Assembly (NCBI GenBank): GCA_921293015.1
Contig: OV121089.1
Span: 38,488,520 to 38,552,519, forward strand
Source of the DNA: Phorcus lineatus
Lineage: Eukaryota; Mollusca; Gastropoda; Trochida; Trochidae
Direction: 5' to 3'
Length of the DNA: 64,000 nt
Shown here: piece after piece, positions 50,740 through 63,553 of the stretch
Layout of the letters: each line of letters starts with the position of its first letter
How positions within the stretch are numbered: position 1 is the stretch's first letter
The notes under the pieces: model-generated
What the model was told of the DNA's origin: nothing
What the model saw: only the letters and a program-made list of their open reading frames with translations
Databases searched by the model: none
Translations under genes and position numbers: made by a program

Positions 50740-53600
50740 ATGCTACCGCAAGTATTCCTCCTCAGTACCGGTTGATGAGCACGCTTGGTATGCTTGCAAC
50801 GTTGTAGACAAGACCTAGTTTTCACCGTTTGATTGAAAGCAATAGTCAGTCGCTCATGTGGGTCATTCGGATTTGTGTTATCCTCGAAAAGTCAAAATAC
50901 AACAGGTGTACAGAAGTATGTCAACGCGTTCTTGCTAGAAAGCGATTTTCCGCACAACCGATACAGTATGCGGTGTGAACGCTAATTTTGGACGCTTGTG
51001 TTATTTATAACCATTTGGAGTTATCCGCCCCTTTTTTCAAGTTATGACTTGCATTTGTAGCACATTGAACTGCTTTGTGTCACATTAACCCGATCGGCTT
51101 GTGATAAGTATAATCAACGTATGCGAAATGATCTTAATTTGTAGTCTTTGTATGAAGTTATTTCTGAAATAAATCGGACGGAATCGGACAAAATGTTTAA
51201 ATCGTTCTTACCAATTACACTGTTGAATAAGCAATTATCTTTTAATAATTAAACCAATTATTTATAACTTATATGAAGATATGAACCTTTATAGATTTGA
51301 CATTAATAATATGACTGTAATATCTTAATATTAATTGTTATTTTAGATCATGATATAATTTATATTTACTATATATATGTCAGCTATATACACATTATTT
51401 GGACTCTAAATAGGTTAAAACGCCATTCTATTAAACAAAGTCACTACGTACATATCTGGAGATTGGTTCAAGTACGTTTGATTAATATTTGCCTATATTG
51501 ATTATAAAATTGCCTTGCATTTGGTACCGCTAAAAGTAACTTTCATGGGAAAGCCTATATAGCTAAGGAAACCTGCTAAACTACCTTTAAAAGTCTTCAT
51601 TATCAAAAACAATTTAAGTTACAGATAGGCTCAACATTATCATGACAAATAATCGTACTTTTTCACCGTGTTTCTTGTTTAACCTCCGTAATTATCAGGA
51701 CATTATCTTGTTTAACCTCCGTAATATTCGTTATCACAGCTAATTAGTTAATTGTAACGGGGGCGCCCCATTTGTCAGACGCCTCACTTCTCAGACACTT
51801 AATTTATTGTAACGGGATTAACCTTACTATAATAACCCTAATTATAATTCTTTGCAGTTAGAATTCTGTCTGAAATGTCAACTTTGTTAAATGAACACAG
51901 AGTATGTTGTTGGAGTTAAATATGTAAAACTTCATAACTGGTGTTATTTTATCGAGAAGTAGTGGTTGTTTAAAAAATCAGAATTCTAATGCTTATGAAT
52001 CAAATATAAGGACAATAAACGGTTTAATGTTTTGATTTATGATTTATAAAACCGGCCAGTGGCGCGCGCCAATGACTCTAACGTAATTTCGGTTTTTTTA
52101 CAGCAGATACAAAGACAAACATTGGTTGATAGTGTTAAGTAGGTCATTTAACGAATATACGTGTTTATCGGACACATAATATCGAATTCTTAACATCTAT
52201 ATAGGGCCGTTTTCCAATAATCAGTGAAACAAGAAAACATAATAATTTGGGAATTTTAGAGATAAAGATACAAGTTAAGGCTGCGATTTTAACTAAACTC
52301 GGGTCATAAGGTATTTTGGTGTTATTAAAGACAAATAAAAAATCATGACAAATATTCTGTGTCACTTTAAACATTACATGTACAACTCTTTGAAAAATGT
52401 TTTATATGGAAGTGAAGTAAGAGTATGAAAAATTCTTCAGTACAAATTAAGGGAAAAGCATACAGATATATACTCATAATATTTCAAGGAAATATTTTCC
52501 AAGATATTTCATCAGATGATATATTTTGAAAGAAGAATGATTGCAGAACCAGTAGATTTCTTATATACAAAGCACATATATAAGCACATCCCTGGTGTAT
52601 AAGTGTATATTTCAAATAGTCCAGGATATAAATCTTCAAAAATATCTTCTGTGTTCTGAAGAGAGTGTCATTATAAAAGAACGACAGTTTTATTTTCATA
52701 ACGTTAAAAACATCGGAAGCGTAATATGCTGATAGAACGGCAACAGCATTGACAACAATTTTCGAAATACATCTACGTTTGGACTTGTCATAATTCGTAA
52801 AAGAAGAACAGTTTTACTTTTGTTACTATTAAAATTATATTGCCCAAGCATTTCTTTTCGATCCTTTATCTCGGAAATATGAATCATTCATTCATGTATT
52901 GAAATGGTTTCAGATCTTAGTATCGACAATGCTATCTGTATAAAAATACATGCGCGATGAATAGTTTTTAGTTGCAATTCATTACAAATAAACATAGTTT
53001 GTTGTTATGTGTACACGTCGATCTGTCGCTCACTAGTCCCGGCTTGCATTGGCAAGCTAAACATGTGTCTTTTATGATTATTTTTGGGAAATATTGAAAA
53101 TGTGAAACAGAGCATGTCAGCACAGGGTCATCCATGCGCAACCGACCTGTTTGATAAATGGGTCGATGAAACTGGTTTCCATAGTGATAGACTTATATGA
53201 TCATATTCAACAATCACTCCTTTTTCTCATCAACGCTATATTCGATATATTTATGATCTTATATATAGCTACGTTCATTCATTTCTTTATCAAATAGTGA
53301 ATGATTACCATTGCATTGCCTTGTCTTGTCGATTTCTCCAAAATAGTTCCCTGGAAAATGTTTATTTTGTTAGATTAAATTTCTACCTTTTGAAACATAA
53401 ATCTTACGGTTTAAGTACTTGAGGTACCGTCGTACGAATTTTCGATGCATTATTTGCTAGCATATTCATTATATATTATTCGTTTATTCAATTTTTTCCT
53501 CAGAGAGTAAACATCTCAACCCGATAATACGTAGTCGGAAGACATAACGCCATGCATCAAGCGAAAAATGCATCGACGCATTCGACAATTTGGTTGTCTT
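50740..53600. other. region upstream of SRM; promoter not localised, diverged repeat copy
   Basis: The SRM transcription start must lie just right of 50738, but no TATA box is evident. From about 51480 to 52300 is the first copy of a roughly 0.8-kb direct repeat. TTGTAACGGG occurs twice (about 51755 and 51817). No exon is supported. Confidence 0.4.
51480..52300 (+). repeat. diverged 0.8-kb direct repeat, copy 1
   Basis: Shares ATTGATTATAAAATTGCCTT, CCGTGTTTCTTGTTTAACCTC, GAGAAGTAGTGGTTGTTT and GTGTTAAGTAGGTCATTTAAC, in the same order, with 54850-55553. Small indels are common. Its right half contains the GCGCGCCA and TATAGGGCCG boxes also found in the TTAA-flanked element of SRM intron 4. 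Confidence 0.8.
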
Positions 53601-53613
53601 CCAGCTTGTTAAA

Positions 53614-53707
53614 CATCTTCCCACGCATGACCTTTACTTACGTCACCCCAAAAGACATTAGCCAATGATAGAGGCTGGTGCAATTTAAAACCATGCGGGG
53701 GAAGATG
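53614..53707. mobile_element. 94-bp MITE, CATCTTCCC family, short member
   Basis: CATCTTCCCACGCATGACC at the left and CCATGCGGGGGAAGATG at the right are inverted ends. The right-hand subterminal GGCTGGTGCAATTTA matches ACTGGTGCGATTTA of the longer member at 57898-58160. The flanks show no clear target duplication. Confidence 0.7.
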
Positions 53708-54849
53708 GTTGTCGACAGGTTAAAACGACATGTTACGGTCCACTGATCAGGAAATAAGGTTTGTGTGTAGACCTATTCTGCCTGAACTAAGATTTAGGTA
53801 TTTCATGTATATATTTTGATGAACATTTACATGAACATGACTTAATTTTTTGGTTAGTGACTTTAATGGTAAAATGAATAATATGAAAAGAAAAATCTAA
53901 GAAAAATTTCATTAAGGATTGTTGACTTAATTTAGATACAACCGTGAAGTGAAATGATTAACAAAAAACTTTGATATATGGAACTTGACAAAAGGTAAAT
54001 TGAATAAAATACTTCGATTAAATAAATACTTTATAACTTAGTTTTTCTGCCTTAAGGCTTTTATCATATGTACTTGTATGACTATTTTGATAATAAAATG
54101 AAATATTTTTCATGAAATCCCGACTTTAAGATGCAATAATATATTACTTTGTGAAGAGCCGACGATTTTGAAGCGATCGTGACTCTAAACTTTGCGGATA
54201 AAATGTTTGCTTAAATATTACTTTTTTCATTGAAACACTATCTATGCAGGGCATGGGGTAAATTCTACACTGACAAGAAATGCTTTTGATAGGAAAAACG
54301 TATCTTAGTTTTCAACTAGCAATTAATAGCCACGTCTCTGATAAACCTCATTGGCTATGGTAACGCCACTGCGCAAAGCTAGGGAAAACGTATATTATGA
54401 CATTGAACTGAAATGATTATGAAATAAATCAATAAATAAATGGGGGTGAAATGAATTCGATGACTAGTTTTCATGAAATTGTCATAATTTTATCTTTTCC
54501 GTTGTTTAAGCATAGATAGCAAAAGTTGTAAAAAAAAGTAGGCCTAGTCAAAGCGCATGTTAGCAAGGCCTCTAGATTTACTTGAAATAAACAGGTATAA
54601 ACTGTTTCTGAATAAGGAAAGAAAAAACGCATTAACTGGAAAATAGTGTTGATCCAATATAGTATATAAATAATCATTTCCCATTCTGCCTACAGTATCT
54701 TGTAGGCAGACTGGTATACGTGCATATTGAACTGTTTACTGGGTGTAATATTGGATGTAACGGGTCGTTTTAGTATGAACACTTTTATGTCATTCGATTA
54801 AAATGGGCACAGAGTATGTTGTTGGAGTCAAATACTAGTATGTCATACT

Positions 54850-55553
54850 TCATAAATAAATATTTGCTTGTATTGATTATAAAATTGCCTTGCATTTGGT
54901 AACACTAAAAAAACTTTCATTGGAAAGCCTAGCTATAAGGAACCTGCTAACGTACCTTTAAAAGTCTTCATTGCCGAAAACAATTTTTAAGTAACAGATA
55001 GACTCAACATTATCTTGACAAATAATCGTACTTTTTCACCGTGTTTCTTGTTTAACCTCCGTAATATTCGTTATCACAGCTACAATAACCTAATTATAAT
55101 TCTGTACAGTTACTGTAATATTGTCTGAAATGTCAACTTTGTTAAATGGACACAGAGTAACTATGTTGTTGGAGTCAAATTTGTCAAACTTCATAAACGG
55201 TGTTATTTAATCGAGAAGTAGTGGTTGTTTCAGAAAATCAGAATCCGATTGCTTATCACCCCAGTATAAGGAGAATAATCGGGTTAATGCCCCGATTTTT
55301 TATCGAAAACCGGACAATGGCGTTAGCCAATGACTCAAACGTAATTTATGAAAATTATTTACAATAGATAAATAGACAAACATTGTTTAATAGTGTTAAG
55401 TAGGTCATTTAACAAATATAATCGTTATTTGACACATACCTTCGAATCCTAACATATATAGGGCCGTTTTCTGTTTATCAGTGAAACAAGAAAATATCAT
55501 AAATTTGGCATTTTAGAGTTAAAGATGCAAGTATAGGGGGCGATTTTAACTTA
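54850..55553 (+). repeat. diverged 0.8-kb direct repeat, copy 2
   Basis: The partner of 51480-52300 in the same orientation. A further partial unit precedes it: the phrase GAGTATGTTGTTGGAGT at about 54813 occurs again within both copies. The segment has therefore been duplicated more than once. Confidence 0.8.
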
Positions 55554-57897
55554 ACCTTAACTTAATTTTAACCTTCTTAACCTTTTACGTTAGTAATATA
55601 AATCGTTGTACTTATTACAAAAGAATGTTTTGCTATAGTTACCATTTGTTTTTCTTTCGGGAAACCGTTTTATTTCTTTAAGAAAACGCGATTCAGTGCC
55701 TTTAAAATCGAAGAAAGTAAAGTTGCACCCTAACCCTATCATGTATCTCAAGATGCTTTCCTGTCAATGACCATTATCAAGATAATAGCAACCCTGACTG
55801 TGACCTTCATATCATATCATATCATATCATATCATATCATGTATCATATCATGATGATCAACTATTTTCTCGATTGTATTTAATTGAATTAAATTTTTTT
55901 TTAAATATGACAACGTTAGTTAAATTAATAATCAAATAATGAAACTGGCGTCAGCTTTATAAACTGATACACATGTGTCTTTCGAGGTCACGAATGGAAT
56001 ATGAAACGACAAATCAAAATTATTCTCTAAAAAATGTGTCCTTCATTTGTAGTCATTTATACTTAAGTTTAACTCAACACTTTCAGACTCCTTTTAATCA
56101 CGTATCGGGTTTTTATCAGTAAAATGTCACTGGTCTCGGTGTATTCATTACCACGTTTATTTTTGATCAGACCTTGTATTATTATTTTTGAAATACAAAA
56201 CCAATTTATGAAAAACATAGAAAGGTGCAAAATGATGGACTGTTATCACAATCAATATCCGGTATGGTTATTTGGAAGCCCCCGGATCAGGGGTAAATTG
56301 ATTTTAACCTAAATGTCTGTCTTTTTATGAAAATATTATCATCCTTGTAGTGAGTTCTTATAAGTCCCAGATGCTCTTATTAAGTTCGTGCATTTGACAT
56401 GTTTACTGTGACTTTCACAAAGCTGTGGCCTTCACAGTTATCATTCTGTTTAACATTACTCTGTGATGTCCCTGTGATATTTGACATTCGCATCTCGTGT
56501 TATTGGACCTTGAGCTGAAATCATCATTTTAAAAAATTTCAAATGAATTTTCGGAAGTATTCACGAACAACTGTATACTGCCAAAATTTGCAAACAACCA
56601 TTCATTTGCCCTTGAAACTTAACTGTATCATTCGTATACTATGAGATTCTTTTTTCATTCGTGTGAACAATTCGATGTATTTTAAATACTTAATAAGCTT
56701 ATATCCGTTGATGTCAGTGTTCGACAAAAACATCTTGTTTTATTTTGAGTGAAACTCAAGTCTTCAATCTTAGCAGGTCAGCATATCTAATCTTTCCCTG
56801 TGCATGTCTGCACCTGCAGATATCCATAATGAGTTCATGGCCGGGAGAGCTAAACGAGAGACGAGTCCCAACTTAGAATAAGATTAGGTCTTTGAAATAT
56901 ATTTTTCCGTTTATTTATGCTTATTTATTGGCCCTGGGGTTTCATTTAAACATGCTGTCCAAGGACCTAGACTGTTAAGGCTCAAATTTTATACACATTC
57001 ATAGATCAGGACAAGTCTTAGCCGAGAGAGTAGCTTTGGCCAGACGGTTTAACGCCTCACTAGAAGGTCATTTCAAGGAAAACTGAATTGAGGCGATTTA
57101 GTCTTATATTGGAAATACGTTAAACGAGTTTCAAGTATTATGATATACTGCATAACATTTTTCATCTTAAAAGTGAAACAAAATATTAAGATTTAGTTTT
57201 AGAATGTCAAGTAAATTCATGTTTTGACAAAAATAAAAAGTCGCATGTTTAAGATATTCATTTGGCATTAAATATATTCATTTTGTATTTAGATACAGCT
57301 AATACATTCAGCCTCTTGTCATTTCCAGCAGAGACTTTCAGTTAATTTACTCACTTACATTGGAGATTTTACAAGCGCTTCCATTGTAGCTGATTTCGCA
57401 CTTGTTTCAAATAATATTGAGGGTTCTTGCTTCCAGCAACAATATCATTGTCTCTTTTCTGATGCTTCAAACGAAATTGCCCTCTACCTACGTACTGATT
57501 CGATGAAGATACCTCAATTGTGTATGTTAATGTGTGTATTGATTGTAGTATACAAATTTAATGTAAAGTTATGGTTAGGAAAGCAAAAATTACTTTTATA
57601 AAGTGTAAAACGTAATAACTAGTGCCAAAACGCTTTTAAAGAGTATGTTATGATAATGAAAATATCAAGTATGTGTTTGATGAAAGGCTTCAATAGGCCT
57701 ATATACGGCGGATCTCCCAATCTAATAATCAAAGATGTCATCACCCTTTACTTCAGCGAAGCTTTCACGGCACTTTCTCTCCTTTGATAGTTAGCCCTCC
57801 CGGGACATCGGATATATAATGTTAAGCCTTTGTGGCACCGCATAAGGACATGCAGGAGATCAGTGACATAGCCAAGATTTCCCCCGGGTTTTTCCAC
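55554..57897. other. intergenic region, no gene seen
   Basis: AT-rich with short random frames only. An (ATATC)n pentanucleotide microsatellite occupies 55808-55852. Confidence 0.5.
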
Positions 57898-58160
57898 CAT
57901 CTTCCCACGCATGGCCTATTCTTACGCTATCCACAATGACTTGCCAAGATAGGCCATGCAGAATTTCGCGTACTATTCTGTGCTTGTCCCCAAGGCTGCT
58001 ACGACTGACTCATACAGTACAATGAGAAATCATATGAGAACTGCAAGTTTTCGCCAAAGAGGGCGCTTCACTCAAAACACGAATTGTGACTGCTTGGCAG
58101 CAAGGTTTGAATAAGCCAGCTTTAGAGACTGGTGCGATTTAGGTCATGCAGGGGAAGATG
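57898..58160. mobile_element. 263-bp MITE with perfect 9-bp target duplication (CATCTTCCC family)
   Basis: The left end CATCTTCCCACGCATGGCCTA and the right end TAGGTCATGCAGGGGAAGATG are about 21-bp inverted repeats with few mismatches. The 9-mer TTTTTCCAC lies directly outside both ends (57889-57897, 58161-58169). A 9-bp duplication is characteristic of Mutator-like elements. An internal AGATAGGCCATGCAG relic of an end suggests nesting or duplication. Confidence 0.82.
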
Positions 58161-58169
58161 TTTTTCCAC

Positions 58170-61016
58170 ATGTAATTAATGACTAATTACATAGGAGGAT
58201 GCATGGATTCACCACTTTGGTCCAGAGACAGAAGTTCAGCCGATGAAATGGAACCATGTGGAGTTTCCATCCCCAAAGAAGACATGAGTTCAACCACGTG
58301 AAGGCAAGCACATGCTCACAATTATTTGGGACCAGCACGGAACTGAGATGACAGATTTCTTGGCAAAAAGTACCATGTAAATACAGAAAAATGAAAAACA
58401 ACAATTATAGAATTTTGATTTTTATTATCAACAGCGCTCTGAAAAGCATTTGCAGAACACTGACCAATATAGCTGATGATCATGGTAATGATTTATGTCG
58501 GTTCATATATATATCTCAAATCTTTGAAAAGAAAACCATAGGATCTAATATACACACTAAAACTAAATCATGGAAAAATGAAGGTATTCAAATTCTCTTA
58601 CATAAGTAAAAAATGCATAATATATTTGCCACTTTTCATTATCAGAAATATTTCTTGTTTTCAATAGCATGACATTCTCAAGCTGTTTTGTTTTATAATA
58701 TCATAGAAATCAAGACTTAATTTCAAGGAATGCATGTACATCCTGCTCCATCAAGCATTATATCTGCTCTAGGCTCCTGGCAGTGCCTCTTAGAGATCTG
58801 GGGGCCGTTGCACAAAACAACTTAACACTAAGGTTAACCTTAGTGCCATCATTTAACATTGCACTAAGGCTACCTTATTGACTTGAGGTCACCTTAGTGT
58901 TTTGTGCTACATGACCCTGCAAGATATGCCATTTCTTACTCTGAGTAGAAAGACATTTAGGAACTCACAGGAGAGATGAGATATAAGTACCCTGAAGGTG
59001 AAGGGTGGTCCAAACATGGGGTGACCTATCAGAGGAATATTCTACATAAAGATGGGCAAAACATTCCTGCCTTGATCATTTTTCAGGGTAAAGGATGCTT
59101 TCAACAGAACTCATTAATATGCCAATAACATAGCCTTTGGGAAAAAACACGAAAGTCCTTTGTCTTAATATAGTATGACTATATACAAAAATAAAGATAC
59201 TTATTCAGAGTTGTTAAGATATAACTCATTAACCTTATAAATGAATATGAGATTCAGATGACGTCATGAGGCACAAGTGACAACCAGCATTAAGTAGCAG
59301 AGCATTTTGTTACTCTTCAATATTCAAAACAAACAAACATGTACACTTAGAGAAAACGTAACAACATACACACAGGATTGTAAAAGTATGTAAGAGAAGC
59401 ATATCTGATCAATCTATCCCCCTGAAACACTCAGTTGATCAGTTGACAAAACTTCCACTAGTGAGTGGTTCCTTATTTAGTTTTACTGAGCTTATTCTCA
59501 TAGACTTGATAATTTAATTGTCATGTTGGATTTGAGGAGTGGACCCAAGGTCCGCTTTGAGGATTACACTTTATTACCAGCTTTACTCTACCCCTTTTCT
59601 CAACCCAAGAAGATTCCAGTCTAAACCATATATCTCACATACAAGTCAAACCACAGTTGTATTAACAGGTCAACATGTTTGAAGGTCAACACATGCCAAT
59701 TAAATTGGTAGGGTAAGTTGTTTTCGTTAGTTTTAAATATTAAATGCAGGACAACTTAAATCGAGTGTAGAGTAAAAAATGCAAGCCCCCACTCAACGAG
59801 AATTAAGACTTCACAAACTCTGGAGAAAACGCAGGAATCAACTCTCAACCTTCAACTAACGTGTAATTCAAAATAGCAAATAATACACATATTTTGCACT
59901 ACATTTGACTCTAGTGTTGCTTCATTAAGCACTACACTTGTCTTGACAGCACATTTGGTGTAACGGAAAACTAGACATCTAGCTGGTAGAAGCACTTTGG
60001 TTTTATTGTAGATGTTTCAAGTTATGTATCATAAATTAAATAAATCAAGCTTTATTGTACATGATGTTCACCTGAAGTTCAAGTTCAACATCTTATTCCG
60101 GTGATCTTCAATAAAGCTCATAGAAATGAAGGATTTATAGGAAGCAATTTCACATTCGGTCAGATGTGAATGGTCACAAGCCATAAATCGACAAAGGAAG
60201 GTCATGGAAACCTGCTGTGATTCATACATTCACAGACTGAACAATTTCACTTTCATATTAAGCAAACATTGCCCCCACATTTTCAACCCTCTTTTATCAA
60301 ACAAATATCTCAAAGCTTTACTATTAATCTATTATACTCGACAATAGGAGACTATAGGGCGTAGGAAGACCATTACATACGTAAACTGTCCAGTTTTCTC
60401 TCCCTTTCTTACATACATAAGGAACTGAACACAATGGTGGTCAAATAGATTTTCATACACTTACTTAGGAGTCACAATATGACATAAACATGGAAACTAA
60501 CCAGCTAAGGGTCATTTCGTAATTCAAACGGCAAGTTTCAATAAAGAATGTGACAAGAAAGATACAAGATTAAATGTTGTAAATGACTCATACAATATGT
60601 CTAGGGCAAAAGTGACATCTTTGAGGAAAAGATATCCCCTTTTGAAGTTTGTAAAGACATTTGAAGTCAATGTTTAAGTGAGATAATTCTCTTTCCCTCC
60701 ACAACCACCCAATCAGACAGCCCTGTGAACTACCCTTTTAATCACTTTGAACCACGTAAAAGGAAATACAAGTTGAAGAAACTTTTTGGATGCAATGAAT
60801 GCAAGTATATATTGTATGTATACAAGCCAGTTTTATCGGGAATCTATACACTTTGTAACCATGTATCTATAGAACTTATCATTGTTGGGAAGGTGACACA
60901 GACTTGATATGAAAATTGCAACAGTTTCACTGTAAGCTTCAGATCTACAAAACAGCAGCCAGGATTGTGACAATCCAATATACACAAAACACACATGGTA
61001 AACTGTATGTGAGACT
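58170..61016. other. region downstream of SGF29, possible 3' UTR, no other gene seen
   Basis: The 3' UTR of SGF29 must start at 61016 and run leftward. Minus-strand AATAAA-type hexamers occur far downstream (for example 60051-60056), but the end cannot be fixed. A dispersed repeat copy lies at 58800-58917. No further exon is supported. Confidence 0.4.
58800..58917. repeat. dispersed short repeat with GGCC-type ends (copy 3 of 3)
   Basis: Begins GGGGGCCGTTGCACAAAAC and ends TTTTGTGCTACATGACCC, imperfect inverted ends. The inner ACTAAGGTTAACCTTAGTG palindrome is shared with the copies at 13487-13600 and 48398-48525. Confidence 0.55.
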
Positions 61017-61133
61017 TCATTTCTTCTTGTCTTCCTTGCAGGCTATGACATATCTCTGAGCAACCATCAGAGGCGGGGAGTAGCCGTCATTGTAAGATGT
61101 GTCCTCAAACAACACTGAGTAGTCATCTTGGGG
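61017..61133 (-). CDS. SGF29: SAGA-associated factor 29, last coding exon (partial gene)
   Basis: After a strong acceptor (GTGTGTTGCAG) the minus strand reads 38 codons and a stop. The product starts P-Q-D-D-Y-S-V-L-F-E-D-T and continues NDGYSPPLMVAQRYVIACKE before a lysine-rich end. This is the C-terminus of SGF29, the end of its tandem Tudor domain, through which the SAGA/ATAC histone acetyltransferase complexes read methylated H3K4 in the nucleus. The exon starts in phase 0. No upstream exon could be supported between 61134 and 64000, so the preceding intron is at least 2.9 kb and the rest of the gene probably lies beyond the window edge. Confidence 0.85.
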   Translation of the reverse strand, partial: PQDDYSVLFEDTSYNDGYSPPLMVAQRYVIACKEDKKK

Positions 61134-61139
61134 CTGCAA

Positions 61140-62960
61140 CACACAAGGGTTCACTTTATTGTAATGCCATTATATTTTTATTTTCAAGTATTGGCTGAAT
61201 CTTGCTTAACGTATCACCCCTACAGGCAAGAGATCACACTGAAAACATATTTGTTGAAGGTTTTGTATGGGTGAAAGTGTTATTGGACTTACCATCAGGC
61301 TACCAACATCACAGTGTAGACTTTTTCGATAGTTTGTAAGTATTATAGAATCATAGGATGTAAATCTTTACAAAACTAAACATTTCCTAACAAAAATAAA
61401 TTTTTTATCTCTATGAATTCTAAGGGAGATTATTTCTAAATAAATTCTATTATATAAAATTTTTTCCAGCAAGCCCTTAAAGATCGACTGAAATGACCCA
61501 TGGCAACTTTCGTGATTCATAAAATACGTATTCTAATTTGCCAGTAACTTGAGTTTAAATTTTCGAAATCGGCCTATAAACAACTTTAATACGGCTTTTT
61601 CCAATCACCAGCTAATTAGCACCAGTGAACAGAACTGAACAGGCCCATGGTCACTGAGGCGTGTCAAGCCGCGTGTCCTGCTGCGTGACGTGCTAGTTGG
61701 CAGAAGTATAACCTCCTTAATGAAAAAACAACAGGAAATCTCACATTCTAAACAACTGTTTAAACATATCTAAAGTCATCCAAGTAACTCAAACCTCCAA
61801 TGAATTGATGTTAAATATATCTTTAATTATTTGTATTGTTCCAAGCGAAAGACAGTGTTTTAATATGATGCTATGCGCACTATCCCATAGCATGTGTACA
61901 TGAATTACGACGTCTGCCAAATGTTGTCACAACAATCAGACTGATTCAAATAGTCTTATTTTTTATGGCACACAGGTGGCCGTTATATAATCCTATTGCA
62001 TTCAATTTCAGTTCTTGATTTAATTGTCTCTAATTATACCTTTTCAATTTAATGCCTTGGATCCACCAAGCGGAATATATGTCCTGTCATAATGGCGTAA
62101 TCTTGCATTCGACTGCTACTTAGTTTATTGTCACGGCGTCCAGTCATTTTGAACCAATGAACTTGTAGAAGATATATTCAACCAATAAATTAAGAGAAGG
62201 AGATTTGGCTCATGTACTTCTAAGGATGATGACACACATTTTAACAAGTACATCGTGAATAACGGGTACCAACATTCTTTAGGATTACATAGGATGTTTC
62301 TAACGCTTGCGCCAGGTATGTTTTCATGTCATTGATTGTTAAATTCGAAGACAGAGATATTGCAACACGGTGTGAGATGTTATACTAGCTAACAATATAA
62401 TATACGTTAGTTAAATACAAACGAATCATCCACTAAGTACTAAGTTGTCATAAAGTGAAGTGAAACAAAATGATTTTTTCTACAGTAAACATTAAACAGG
62501 TTTTTACATTCTCTCCCGTTTATTACAAAAACCTTCATTTTTTTCGAGACAATTTAGAGCTTCATATCGATAATAAATGTTGTAACACTACGTGATATCC
62601 CATAGTAATGGATCTCTCACCGACCAAGTTCTTAACCTTTTTTTATATAAACCCACCCACGAAAACCGCGTCCTAGGATTGTCACAGTCCAATCAAAATG
62701 GATTTGACGACTAAGAGGTAAAGTTGATATCATGAAGAAGTTACATATCGTATTTTGGAATTCTTTCGGTCATGCTATTGCCCATCTTCCTACGCAAAGC
62801 TTAACTATTGCCAGTCTCGAACTGTCCAAGTTAACCCTTGATGCCGACATAAGCCTTTCCTGTGCTGATACCAGCGCCCCCTCTGGCGATTTTTAGTAAT
62901 CTCCAGTTACCTCCCTTACCCTAACCAATCGGTGACGCCGTATCATTTGCGTGATAATCA
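61140..62960. other. SGF29 last intron, no exon seen
   Basis: AT-rich sequence with no supported exon. A segment at about 61480-61690 is less AT-rich and may be a dispersed repeat. Confidence 0.4.
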
Positions 62961-62962
62961 AA

Positions 62963-63108
62963 ATGGCTGCGCCCATAGAAAGTGACCTGATCGATCAGAT
63001 TACTAAGAAGTTTGCATTGCAAACCTTTCAAACAAGAAGATTCAGTTTATAAATGTATTGATGGACGGAAAAGATGTTTTTGTTGTTATTAGGACCGGTT
63101 TTGGTAAA
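62963..63108 (+). pseudogene. RecQ-like DNA helicase, 5' fragment with frameshift
   Basis: ATGGCTGCGCCC opens a frame reading M-A-A-P-I-E-S-D-L-I-D-Q-I, then KKFALQTFQTRRF. One base is missing (or two are extra) at about 63048, and the helicase frame resumes as FINVLMDGKDVFVVIRTGFGK. This matches the start of RecQ/WRN-like helicases through the Walker A motif (G-K-D-V-F-V..x-T-G-x-G-K), but a stop follows the Lys where Ser is expected, and nothing downstream continues it. It lies antisense in the presumed SGF29 intron. RecQ-like genes of this sort are multicopy in several marine invertebrates, so this is probably a truncated copy. A GTAAAT after the Gly could be a donor, but the frameshift argues against a working gene. 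Confidence 0.6.
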
Positions 63109-63301
63109 TAAATAACACATGACTGCGCCCCTTATATTTTTCAAATGGAAGTATGTAGGCCCATTTATCGTGGTCGTTACCATTATATAATTGTATTTTT
63201 TCATCAAATAAGTACAGTAGCTGAAAAAATTTCCTGGAAAATATGTGAAAATCAAATATATAGGGGAGAAATATCTTTAGACATACAATGAATAGTATAC
63301 A

Positions 63302-63553
63302 GGCCCGTAGCACCAATTTCGAGAGTGGGGGGCTGAAATTAGAGATCTGCTAGCTCATTGGGGGGGGGGGTTAGACTACAACGTCGGTGAGACTAAATAC
63401 AGTTTTTATTCTCAATCTGCAGAAAAGGGTCAGATGCCTCAAGAAACTTAAAAGATTCTATTTTTTCATTCAAACATTGAAATAAAGAGCAAAAAAAGTT
63501 GTTTTTACCCCTAAAATTAGTGGTGGGGGGGGGGGGGGGGGGGGATGGGGGGG
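63302..63553. repeat. G-rich repeat with 20-base G tract
   Basis: From GGCCCGTAGCACC at 63305 to a run of 20 G (63525-63544) and 7 more G (63547-63553). The phrase CCCTAAAATTAGTGG before the G run is shared with 37101-37115. Probably a dispersed element with G-tracts able to form quadruplexes; its true ends are unclear. Confidence 0.5.

Noticed and set aside
50739..50825. Upstream in-frame ATG adding 29 residues to spermidine synthase
   Set aside because: The extension is Arg/Cys-rich and unlike family N-termini; the downstream ATG has a better context and gives a normal length.
58183..58404. 73-codon minus-strand open frame near the 263-bp MITE
   Set aside because: Hydrophobic, AT-driven composition with no domain and no splice or promoter context.
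61290..61330. Donor-like motif ATG/GTAAGT on the minus strand as the previous SGF29 exon
   Set aside because: The sequence before it does not encode the conserved Tudor-domain residues expected just upstream of the last exon, and no acceptor pairs with it convincingly.
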